Origin: Ophiodon elongatus
Taxonomy: Eukaryota > Chordata > Actinopteri > Perciformes > Hexagrammidae
Reading direction: 5' to 3'
DNA: 64,000 nt
Assembly (NCBI GenBank): GCA_016806645.1
Contig: JACSYO010001675.1
Location: 620,001-684,000, forward strand
Made by a program: the position numbers and the translations under genes. Below, in pieces: positions 49,840 to 59,870 of this stretch. The notes beneath the pieces are model-generated. The model did no database searches and was not told the DNA's origin. It worked only from the letters and a program-made list of their open reading frames with translations. Every line of letters begins with the position of its first letter. Positions within the stretch are counted from its first letter, which is position 1.

Positions 49840-50285
49840 GAGCCAGTAATGTTCCTGCTCTTCCTTCCTGATAAAAAGTATATTGCCTCTCTTCAGGGTG
49901 TAAAAACCGCCACATATCCACCAGACCAAGTTCCTCTGAAATGGAATCGTATGCATATGTATTTCCCAATGAGCAATATTTTCCCATTAGGGCTATGTTA
50001 AGCGCTACCAATCTCCTCTCTGCATCAATTCATACACCTTGACAATGACATGTTTGCGTGTCAAGAAGATAACCCCTTGTTTATTGGAAGAAAATGTGCT
50101 GTAAAAAATCTGACCAACCCAGTTCCTCTGTGGCTTTTTTGATTTGTGTATCTTGTAGGAGACTAATGTCTGTTTTTATTTGTGTAGGGTGCATCAGGAG
50201 TTTCCTTCCAACTTTGACACATTTAGTGACAAGGTTAGCCCCCTTAATATTCCAGGTAACTATCTTAAGTGTTCTTGTCATATTA
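49840..50285 (-). pseudogene. L1-clade LINE endonuclease remnant
   Basis: Minus-strand KIVTWNIKGANLVTKCVKVG starts at about 50270, the usual N-terminus of the L1 ORF2 endonuclease, followed by DISLLQDTQIKKATEELGW. After a stop at 50081 and a deletion, ELGLVDMWRFLHPEERQYTF (about 49870-49930) is a later endonuclease segment. The fragment ends where the CR1/Rex1-like LINE begins (about 49835), which suggests that LINE inserted into or beside it. Confidence 0.75.
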
Positions 50286-50800
50286 ATGGTTAAATTGTAT
50301 GTCCTAAGTCATGCTCTAATATCACAATACACATATCCCACATCCCCATTATGCTCTGTACCCGCAATAAGCGTAGTTTGTGGTGTTACAACCAAGCAAA
50401 CAAGAATATGCTAAACAACTTTAAACAAAAGAAAAGGAAACTACGAAAAATAAAAATCACCAATACTCAACAGGACAGTCCAGCCAATTCCCAATAAAAA
50501 CAAAGTAAGTCCATGCAGCACCTTAAAGTTACCTTACCAACCCCGACCACCTCACAATTATGTCATAAGGCACTACAAGTTCTTAGGACAAATAAAGAGT
50601 TCACCTGAGATGTTCAGCCCTCAGTAGTGTTATAAACCTGTAGTGTGGTACCTTTGATCACATAATCACCAAAATAAGAAATAATTATTGTTATTCGCTG
50701 AGATCTTCAATCTGTTCAGATACAGCATGGCCTCCTTCATTGTTCAGAGTTGGCATTTAACTTCATCATATTTTTAGCGCTTCTGTACTGTGTCTTTAGA

Positions 50801-51056
50801 TGGTAAATGGACTGTACTTGTGACTGTACTGTACTGTGCTTTTCTAGTCTTCTGACCAATCAAAGTGCTTTGACACTATATGCCACCATTCACCCATTCA
50901 CACCCATTTATACACTGATGGCAGGGGCAGGTGCCACCTGCACATCAGGACCCTAACTAACCTAATACCCATTCACACACTACAGGAACAGCCTGCGGGA
51001 GCAATTTGGGTCTTGCCAAAGGACACATTGGCATGGACTAGCGGAGTCTGGGATCT
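50801..51056 (-). mobile_element. tRNA-derived SINE, truncated at its head
   Basis: TGGTAAATGG, CTTTTCTAGTCTTCTGACCA, CAGGTGCCACCTGCACATCA and GGAGCAATTTGGGTCTTGCC are the reverse complement of the body of the SINE at 32925-33212. The tRNA-like head with the A box is missing. Confidence 0.85.
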
Positions 51057-51231
51057 GATATGATCAAAGCAGCAATAGTGTTTTTTTGGCCGTGATTGGA
51101 AAAAAGAAAAATTGCTAATGAAATATTTATAAAGCTATTTCAATGTGAGACAGAGTATCAAAGACTGAGCGCACACCAACACATAATCATTGTTCAAGGT
51201 TGTATAACATTGAATATTGTGGTCTATGGTC

Positions 51232-51886
51232 TTTGTGTAGCGGAGTTGATGATTCCACTTGCCATCACTGGCCATTATTTGCATTCACTACTGTTATTAC
51301 TAATCCATATCATTTATATATTATTTCCTGTTATTTTTGTCTATCATTTACAATGTATTATTATTAGTTTCCCACTGGAACTAGCGTGTTGGGTGGCATT
51401 AGCGCCCTCTGCTGGGCCCCTGCCGACTTGAGCGGTGCGCCCCGTATATATTGTTACCAGTCTGCTGTACGCTATCTCTGTGGTAGGTTGATGTGTAATA
51501 AGCTCTGTAACATTGTGCTAGCTTAATAAGAAATATATGTGGAGTAACTTATTAACAAACAGCTAGCTAAAATAATTATTTTTATTACTTTGGCAGTTCC
51601 TGGAGCTTGTTGCCACGAGATGGGCTGTGAGAACCCTAATATGTTCGTTTATTACCAGGTACATTGAGCTGAAATGTCATTTTGTGTATATTGTGACCAG
51701 TCTGCTGTACGCTATCTCTGTGTTCCCAGAGCTTGTTGCCACAAGGTGGGCTGTGAGAACTCAAATATGTTCATTTATTACCAGCTTGCTGTCTCCGTGA
51801 ATAAACGGCTGGTCGGAGCCAAACCTTGATCAAGTGTGCCTGGATTATTACACAACGCAAGAGAGAGTATACAACTGCTACATTTG
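51232..51886 (+). mobile_element. Solo LTR, 647 bp, with TTTG target-site duplication
   Basis: The element runs from 51236 (TGTAGCGGAG) to 51882 (CAACTGCTACA) and is flanked by TTTG at 51232-51235 and 51883-51886. AATAAA lies at 51800. It contains internal duplications: CCAGTCTGCTGTACGCTATC at about 51458 and 51698, and GGGCTGTGAGAAC at about 51622 and 51746. Termini resemble those of the LTRs at 13171 and 56020. No internal region is attached. Confidence 0.8.
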
Positions 51887-52429
51887 CACCAACAGGAATA
51901 CAGCCCAAAATGTAGACACATAAAATAATATTATTTCAAAGAATTATCACTATGGAGTTGCTATGAGCTGCCTAAACCACTCGTACAGCTCAGTGAGACT
52001 GCCATCTTGCTCTACATTTTAGAGTTTATGTCTAAATGTTGGTTTTCTTGGCTTATGCTACTCCGTATGACTGCTGCAACACGGGGAAGCACTGATGAAG
52101 ATATTAATATGTGTGCATGTGCAAGTGTGAGGGCAAAAGAGGAAAGAAATATACGGGAAATGACCATGACCCCTTAACATCACATTATGTGTCGGCACCA
52201 CAAAAACAATTTAACATTAGGCCTAAGCAACAAAACTAACAGTATGCCTAGGCAACACAACTAACGTTAGGCTTAGGCAACAAAACCACTTAAAGATTAA
52301 AAAAAAAAACTATGGTTGTGATTTAAATAATTACGTAAATTGATGCATACCAAATGAAATAAACAGCATTAAATACATTTGTATCAGTAAGATAATTAAC
52401 AAAGACACACGCATATGTTTAAAGCTATA
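51887..52429 (-). other. nrxn3: nrxn3 intron segment, nothing recognised
   Basis: AT-rich intronic sequence with short near-repeats of a TTAGGC(C/T)TA(A)GCAACA motif at about 52215-52285. No gene or known repeat is seen. Confidence 0.5.
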
Positions 52430-53005
52430 ATTAGATTTTTGTGTGATTTTTCAATTATTCTTTTAACATTTCTAGGTGCTATACTTTAACGAACATCTCC
52501 CAGGGAATTCGTCAGATCCACTTCAAATTTGGTCAGTATGATCTAAAGACCTTTGTGATTAAAAGTTTTTCAAAAGCCTTACGTTTGACGGAACGGCATA
52601 GCCGTGGCGTGGCAGCCATTTTACGTGAATTTTCCATTAAACAAGCTCATGTAACTCCACTGGACTTGCTCGAGTCTGCCCCAAACTGGCCTTGTTTGAT
52701 AAAAGTCACGGCCTGAGTTTGTCGACAAGCCAATTTTCACTCAGTCATAGCGCCACCTACTGGCAACAAGAAGTCGGTGTTTACTCTGTCCATCCTGGGA
52801 GAGGGATCCTCCTCTGTTGCTCTCCTGAAGGTTTCTTCCATTTTTCTCCCCGTTGAAAGGTTTTTTTTTGGGGGGAGTTTTTCCTGAGTCGATGAGAGGT
52901 TCTGGGACAGAGGATGTCGTTGTGTACAGATTGCAAAGTCCTCTGAGGCAAATTTGTAATTTGTAATTTTGGGCTATACAAAAATAAATTGAATTGAATT
53001 GAATG
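52430..53005 (+). repeat. Modular repeat fragment followed by an L2 3' tail
   Basis: 52430-52775 carries the GTGCTATACTTTAACGAAC, TTCAAATTTGGTCAGTATGA and ATAGCGCCACCTACTGGCAA modules of the family at 25594-27955. From about 52785 it changes to the L2 3' tail (GGATCCTCCTCTGTTGCTCT, TTTTGGGCTATACAAAAATA, then GAATT repeats to 53005). Confidence 0.75.
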
Positions 53006-53091
53006 TGACAAACAGCATCCGATTTATATGACATTTACATGATGTTGTCTACACTTATTATAGAGCAGGATAATGCATGTTGACGCATGTT

Positions 53092-53873
53092 GTCTAGTGC
53101 AGTAGTGGGCCGTCAGGGCCAGCAAGGCCTTCTCTGCTGGCCTAAATATCATCAGAATATAAATTAAATTTTTATATATTTTTTCCACAAATATGTATTA
53201 AATTATTCCCCATAGTCTATTCTCTTCATTTCATAGATTTTCTCTTGGTTACGCTGCTTCCAGCCTCAGGTCGAGAGCGGAGGGCTGGCCTTTATGTTAG
53301 AGCTTTTATCCAATCATATTTCAGCCGTCATGTGTTGCTAGGGAACAAGAAATCTGCCCTTAGGCCTTCAGAATCAACAGTGCTGGCGTCTGTAGCTTAA
53401 AGTTAACGGAATCTAAACTGTGGTGTTAACCAATCAGATTTCGAGTTGGCGACACCGGGGCCAGCATGCAGGCGTACAATGACGTCAGCACGGGCACGTC
53501 TTTTGATTGGATGCGCACTGGTGAGAGGCGGAGCTAGCAACCTGAACCTGATCCTGATGAACGAGCTAGCATTAATTTGTGTAGATAGATATAGAAGCGT
53601 TGTTTTTGTGTTATTTTTTTAACCTACAATGGCTGATGGAGGAGAAGAGATAGATTTGGTCGCAGAAATACAAACAACGCCATTTTCAAGATGGATTACG
53701 CTATGTTAAGGTGATGCAACGCCTAGTTATAATGCGTTTCTGTCTAAATGTATAGTTTCTAGAGCCATGGCGTCATAATGATGGTATTAAGAGTTGGATT
53801 CATTCAGGGAGGACTGTGTAGGACATCACTGAAGGCCTAGGTGTGAAATGCACGGCCCGCTACTGGTCTAGTG
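53092..53873 (+). mobile_element. Non-autonomous hAT element with 8-bp target-site duplication
   Basis: The element 53100-53865 (766 bp) starts CAGTAGTGGGCCGTC and ends CACGGCCCGCTACTG, an imperfect terminal inverted repeat. It is flanked by identical 8-bp duplications GTCTAGTG (53092-53099 and 53866-53873), the hallmark length for hAT transposases. Inside, an ATG at 53629 opens a 26-codon frame (MADGGEEIDLVAEIQTTPFS..., stop at 53707) resembling the N-terminus of a fish hAT transposase. The rest of the coding region is deleted. A defective derivative that would need transposase from elsewhere. Confidence 0.88.
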
Positions 53874-53929
53874 CTATACAATGGTTACAGGAAGTGGTGG
53901 ACTGTTTGCAAAGCATAATTTCCAGCTTC

Positions 53930-55440
53930 AATCCATGCAGGCTTTTTGGGGGCTTTATCATATCCCAGAACTCCCCAAAGTTGACATGCATATCAGGACT
54001 GGTGAAACATTTGATATTTTAGAGGTCTTCCATTTGGGTATGAAATGGCTCAATAGCACCCCCTAGAGTTATTTTTAAGTTTGAAAGGCCACACCCATGA
54101 CCCTGCGACCGATTGACTTTAAATTAGACACAGATGTCCAGTTCCGTCTGCTCTACAAAAAAGTCAATAAGTGCATTAAGCTCCACCTACTTTGATTTTC
54201 CGCAATTTTTAATTTGGTGAAAAACACATTTCTGCGAACGCAGAGTCTGATTGCTACAGAATTTTTCTGCCAATCATTAATGGATCAATGTCTTCAATTG
54301 TTTCAAAAGCTTGTTGATATCTCATTGTGTTTAGAAGATATGGACCAATGGAATTCTAAGGGGTGTGGCTTAGTACATCAATACACATAACTTCCTAAGC
54401 ACTTGGCCTATCAACACCAAATTTGTAGCAGATATCCATATAGTCATTTTCATTCTATTCTGCAGTTAATCACCCAATTTCTGCATTTTTCATCGTTTTC
54501 AGGCGTTATACTTTAACGAACTCCTCCTACAAAATCTTTGCGATCAACTTAAAATTTGGTCAGGATGATCTGAAAACCTTTATGATGAAAAGTTATCAAA
54601 ATGGTGTGTGTTCATGCAACAGCCTAGACGTGGTGTGGCGGCCATTTCACACCCAATTCGTTCAGTTCGCCAAGAAAGACGAAGTTGTTGTAACTCCGAG
54701 GTACATTATCCAATCTGCCCCAAATTTCTTTTGCATGATACTAGTTCAGGCCTGAACACAATTCCATGCAAACAATTTCAGATAGTCATAGCGCCACCTA
54801 CTGGCAAAAGGAAATTACACGTTTTATACTTTGATGTACTACTCCTAGCCAATTGACCAGATCAGTCTCAAATTGTGTAAGTAAAGCCTTAACACATTGA
54901 TGATACTTCATCATAAATATTTTGAGTTTGAAGAACCTGATTTCTCTGTGGCTTGGAATGGTCAAAACCTCATGGAACTTTCCACACATGTCAAAGGTAA
55001 TGGAAATAAATATTTGATATGGGTTTTGGCCTTTGCTGTCATAAATTCCCTCAATAGCGCCCCCTACACATTTTCAAAAGAGCAGCCCCAGCGCTACGTT
55101 TCCCCTACATATATTGCATCACATTTCATTTAGCAGACGCTTTTATCCAAAGCGACTTACAATAAGATATATGAAATTTGTAAGGCACACATGAAGACTT
55201 ACACAAAAGTATCTTGGAACCATGCTCTAAATCGTACCAGAAGTTGGACCATTTGATTTTTGTGTGATTTTTCCATTACGTTTTTCACATTTCTAGGCGC
55301 TATACTTTAACAAACTCCTCCTAGGGAATTCGTTATTACCACTTCAAATTTAGTCAGTACAATCTAAAGACCGTTGTGATTAAAAGTTATACGTTTACGT
55401 TTGACAGAACGGCATAGCCGTGGCGTGGCAGCCATTTTAT
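53930..55440 (+). repeat. Modular non-coding repeat, second long copy
   Basis: Shares ordered modules with 25760-27700: TTTTTGGGGGCTTTATCATA, AAAGTTGACATGCATATCAG, AGCACCCCCTAG, AGCTTGTTGATATCTCATTG, ATAGCGCCACCTACTGGCAA, AATAGCGCCCCCTACA. Its 3' part is interrupted by the L2 element at about 55445, and the tail block GTGCGCAAAGGTGCGAGGG reappears at about 58560-58580. No coding content. Confidence 0.75.
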
Positions 55441-55444
55441 GTGA

Positions 55445-58030
55445 TCATCTAGTCGATAGTGCTACAGGCTCTTCCACAAAGTTCTGTGCTTGGACCAATT
55501 TTATTCACCTTATACATGCCTCCTTTAGGCAATATTATCAGAAAACACTCCATAAACCTTCATTGTCATGCAGATGATACTCAATTATATCTTTCAATCA
55601 AACCAGACGAAACCAACCAGCTTGCTAAACTTCAAGCATGTCTTACAGATATAATAACATGGATGACCTGCAACTTCCTGATGTTAAATTCAGACAAAAC
55701 TGAAGTTATTTTACTAGGCCCAGAACACCTCCGAAATAAATTATCTAATGATATAGTTTCTCTTGATGGCATTGACTTGGTATCCAGCACCACCGTAAAG
55801 AATCTCGGAGTTATCTTTGATCAGGATTTGTCTTTTAATAACTCCCACGTGAAACAAATCTCAAGGACTGCCTTTTTTCACCTACGTAACATTTAAAAAA
55901 TCAAGCACATTCTGTCTCAAAGCGATGCAGAATTTTTTTTCACGCAATTGTTACTTCTAGACTAGACTACTGCAATTCCTTATCAGACTGCTCTAATAAG
56001 TCTCTTAAATCTCTCCAGTTGTAGTGGAAAGGGAAAAATTCAAATGCACAGAATAGCCCTTTCCACCCTGACAGAAAAAGAAGGTGGAGCTAAGGAGGAG
56101 ATAAAGGAGACACACCTGTGAACAGGGGGGAAGGGGAAGAACAATCAACTCACAAAGGCAGCAGGGAAGAGAGGAGAAAGAAGTGAATGTGGTTACAGGA
56201 AGAGAAGTTTACATAATATTCTGTTTCTGGACACCTTAAGCTTTAAACTAAAATAGTTGAAGTATCTCTCAACTGGAGCAACGAGGGAAAAGAACCGGCT
56301 GAGTTTATCGACTGGGTGGACAACAAGGCAGAGAGGAGCGTGGATCCCGGGAGCAGACGGTTTCAGGGGAAACCTGTTCACCAACGGCCTGACCCTGCTT
56401 GGATGCCACAGTGGAACTCCTTTCCTTCATTGGGCCATCCAGCTAAGTCTCTTCCACTGCACACTCTCCAGGCTTCTCCTTTCTTTTCCCCAAATCACAC
56501 ACACCCAATAAACCAAACTGGACTTAACTGCCAATCAACAGACCTTCAAACATTGAATTGAACTGTATTCATTCGGATTGAAAGGACTCCAAACCGCTCC
56601 CTTCCCAACACTTTCTTTTAGTTCATGGACATTGTGCGTAAGATTGTATTGGGTAAAAACCATACGCTTTTGATTTGATCATTTATATTAAGACAAGCGA
56701 GTAAAAAGTGAATGATGATTTATTGTTTTTGTGTATCTTGTGCCTTTTGTAGCGGGGTTAGCAGGCTATCCAGGCTAATCCTCCTGTTTTATGTAGCAAT
56801 CTCTAAATATGACAGGCTAGAAGTGCTATTGTTCTCCTGTCTGGCGCCCAACTCCTACCTTTAGTCTTTGGAAGGGAAACCTACGCTACACCGTTGATCC
56901 AGAATGCTGCAGCACGTGTATTAACAAAAACTAATAAAAGAGATCATATTACTCCTGTATTAGCTTCTCTGCACTGGCTCCCTGTAAAATCAAGAATTTT
57001 ATTTAAAATCCTTCTCCTCACCTACAAAGCCTTAATTGGTGAGACACCATCATATCTTAAGGAGCTTATGATACCATATTACCCCACTAGAGAGCTCATA
57101 GTACCATATTATCCCACTAGAGAGCTCATAGTACCATATTACCCCACTAGAGAGCTCAAAGTACCACATTACCCCACTAGAGAGCTTATAGTACCATATT
57201 ACCCCACTATAGAGCTGCGCTCACTGAATGTGGGGCTACTTGTGGTTCCTAGAATCTTAAAAAGTAGGATGGCCAGCTCTTCTTCTATGGAACCAGCTTC
57301 CACTTTCAGTCCGGGGGGCAGACACAGTGACCACATTTAAGAGTAGACTTAAGACTTTCCTCTTTGATAGCACTTATAGTTAGGGCCGGCTCAGGTATAT
57401 AGTTAGGGCTGGCTCAGGTTTTCCCTGGTCCAGCCCCTAGATATGCTTCCATAGGCCTAGACTGCTGGGGGACATCTTAGGATACACTAAGCTCCTCTCT
57501 CCTCTTCTATCTCTCTCTTTCTGTATGAATTCATGTCCCATCAATGCATATTACTAACTCTACTTCTTCTCCGGAATCTTTGTGCTTTCTCGCCTCACAG
57601 GTTTACATGGATCGTGGTTTTATCTGGACTGCGGTCCTGCCCGACACCTACTGCTATTATCATTATTATTAATAGTTGCATTGCTATTAGTATTGGCAAT
57701 ACCATTACTGCTTTCATTATCATTATTATCCTACTATATCCACTGTTGTTATTTTTGGTAGATGTAACTTTTTCATCATGACTACTGCTCATTATATGAA
57801 TCATTATCACAGTCTTTTGCATTGTGTGCATTATGTGTTATAACTCTGTTATGTTCATTCTGTACACATGACATATATTGTACTTCCGTCCATCCTGATT
57901 GAGGATCCTCCTCTTTTGCTCTCTCTAAGGTTTCTTCCCTTTTTCACCCCGTTAAAGGTTTTGGGGGGAGTTTATCCTGAACCGATGTGAGGAATTAGTG
58001 TAAATGACCTGAAAAGCAGTAAACGGTGAG
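55445..58030 (+). mobile_element. L2-type LINE 3' half, split by a solo LTR
   Basis: Plus-strand reverse transcriptase sequence: QSSVLGPILFTLYM (55480), HADDTQLYLSIKPDETN with the catalytic Asp pair (near 55570), LNSDKTEVILLGP, VKNLGVIFDQDLSF and TAFFHLRNI, with a stop at 55894. After the LTR at 56020-56890 it resumes: IQNAAARVLTKTNKRDHITP, LASLHWLPVKSRILFKILLL, and a GLLVVPRI end near 57250. Five tandem 30-bp units (about 57062-57216) encode PYYPTRELIV. A 3' untranslated region with CCTCCTCTTTTGCTCTC ends near 58030. The 5' half and endonuclease are absent. Confidence 0.88.
56020..56890 (+). mobile_element. Solo LTR, 871 bp, inserted in the L2 LINE
   Basis: The element starts TGTAGTGGAAAGG at 56020 and ends CCTACGCTACA at 56890. 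It is flanked by CAGT (56016-56019) and CCGT (56891-56894), a 4-bp duplication with one difference. Removing the element and one duplicate restores the L2 reading across the site. AATAAA lies at 56507. A primer-binding-site-like TGGCGCCCAAC at 56842-56852 is unexpected inside an LTR. Confidence 0.8.
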
Positions 58031-58099
58031 ATTCAGGTTGGATGTTGCAATAAATGATCTAAACCACATTCTGAAAATTCAGAAAACAGTTCACAAAAC

Positions 58100-58600
58100 A
58101 TCTGCAAATTAAAGCTCACAGTGTTTAATTTAAGTATTCGACTAACAGCAAATTTACCCCACCTTTCTCTTTTAACGCCTGTATTCACTACACGTCCTTT
58201 TCTCTTTGACTCCTCACTTGTCTCCCTTGCTAACGTGTATTACTATATTACTGTAAGACCCTCCAGCACAAACACACAGTTGGTTCAGAGACCTGCATGT
58301 ACTTCGACAGTCTCCTATGTTACAAACACTATAGCACATTTACACATATTACATTATTTTATTTTTTTTATCTTTACAGGCTTACATCTAAAATAGTATT
58401 CAGAGATACACTCAAAACATTCAAGGTTTAAAGCCCCTGCAAAATTACGTGACAACGCTGCTGCTCCACGCATGAAATATCGTCTAACCTGTGTACGTAT
58501 TGTCTGATGGTCAAGCAAGTGCCAGGTCACGTCAACCAGCATCTAGCAAGTACCCTCGATGTGCGCAAAGGTGCGAGGGACCAACTAATGCTTTAATTGT
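58100..58600 (+). repeat. Intron segment ending in the modular repeat tail block
   Basis: The last 60 bases (GATGTGCGCAAAGGTGCGAG, then CTAATGCTTTAATT) match the 3' end of the modular family at 27910-27955, consistent with one element split by the L2 insertion. The preceding sequence has no identified content. An (AT)n microsatellite follows at 58618-58650. Confidence 0.6.
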
Positions 58601-58614
58601 TATTATCGTTCAAC

Positions 58615-58617
<3 letters not shown>

Positions 58618-58650
<33 letters not shown>
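58618..58650. repeat. (AT)n microsatellite
   Basis: About 16 AT units directly after the modular repeat tail. A similar (AT)n run lies at 39559-39585 inside the retroviral element. Confidence 0.95.
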
Positions 58651-58653
<3 letters not shown>

Positions 58654-58997
58654 TCCACATTCCACAGGTATCCATCTGCATTCATTTTGCCGGTCCTTCG
58701 TTTTTCACTCTTAAAACCTATGGTATACTCCTCAGTTTGCTTTTGTCCCCTTTGTTTTTGTCTTACTTTGTATAATCTCTTGAGTTGTTTGTGTTCATGT
58801 ATTTGTCTGCACTTGTACTGTCGGCACTTCTCTACACAATAAAAAAGGAGGGCGGTGACTCGCTGGCACTCTCTCAATTTCAACTGTACATGAAGCTGTA
58901 GATGTACAGCTGTAAGAGCAGGCTACAGAAGAGTATGAGCCTAAAGTTGCAGCCTCATATAATGCAAAGTGAATTTTTGTTATGTTAAATGAATGCA

Positions 58998-59245
58998 CGT
59001 AGTGGCGAGCCTTGTCGCCTCACAGCAAGAGGGGTTCAATCTCCTGCTGGTCGGACCTTCTGTGTGGAGTTTGCATGTTCTCCCCATGTCAGCGTGGGTT
59101 CTTCCTCCCACAGTCCAAAAACATGCAGCTTGGGTTCATCAATGACTCTAAATTGTTGATGAGTGTTGTCTGTCTCTGTGATAGCCTGTCGACCTAAACC
59201 CCGCAACCCCTAATAAGATAAGCGGCTAAGATAATGGATGTATGA
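58998..59245 (+). mobile_element. tRNA-like SINE (second family)
   Basis: CTTGTCGCCTCACAGCAAGA, TGGAGTTTGCATGTTCTCCC, CCACAGTCCAAAAACATGCA and GATAAGCGGCTAAGATAATG identify the same family as 36029-36247. It lies 110 bp from the EGF exon. Confidence 0.85.
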
Positions 59246-59355
59246 ATTAATGCGAGTTAACCTTTGGAGTGAATGTGCAGTCTTTGGGATTTTGTCCACT
59301 TTGTCACACATGTGACATATAGATATAGATATTTAATAGTGAGATCAGTACTCAC

Positions 59356-59475
59356 GGTCATTGCACTGTGTTCCAGTGTAGGATGTCATGGAGCAGTCAC
59401 AGGTGTAGTTCTCCCACTGCTGGATACAAATACCCATGTTGGCACATGAGTCCTCCTGACAGGTGGTGCTGGGAC
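59356..59475 (-). CDS. nrxn3: Neurexin-3 EGF-like domain exon
   Basis: This 120-nt exon has acceptor CTACAG (before 59475) and donor GACC|GTGAGT (after 59356), phase 1 on both sides. It reads GPSTTCQEDSCANMGICIQQ followed by WENYTCDCSMTSYTGTQCND, the third EGF-like repeat of alpha-neurexins with all six cysteines, located between LNS5 and LNS6. Its final C plus CT of the next exon give the Pro of PGTTYIFGK. As alpha-neurexin contains this exon and beta-neurexin does not, it shows the window covers the alpha transcription unit. A GA-rich tract (59516-59530) lies in the upstream intron. Confidence 0.96.
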
Positions 59476-59870
59476 CTGTAGAAATTCAGCCATCCCCAGG
59501 ATCACACACATACAAAGAGAGAGAGAGAGAACCGGGTGTAATACATAACCATAATCAGTACATGAGTGAAGTGAACCCAGAGCCTACTTTAAAGGAACAC
59601 TACTTTGGTTTAGAGCTTTGATAGCACATCTTTCACCCACACCCAGCCTCTCATGACAGATTCTCTAAAAGACTTCATAATACAATTTTGGTTTTCATCT
59701 ACATGAAAATGTGTTATGAGGGGCACAGCTTGTTTTTTGTCACTCATTGCTGCTGGTTACTAATCACACAAATATAGCTTTGGTTTTATAAGATATCCAC
59801 CTGTTAATATATTGGACAAGAGAAGTGCATCTAAGTGGTAGCATTCATACTTGTGCATAGGTTTCAACCC
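59476..59870 (-). other. nrxn3: nrxn3 intron upstream of the EGF exon
   Basis: Unique intronic sequence with a short GA repeat; no feature recognised. The LNS5 exons must lie beyond the window's high end. Confidence 0.6.
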
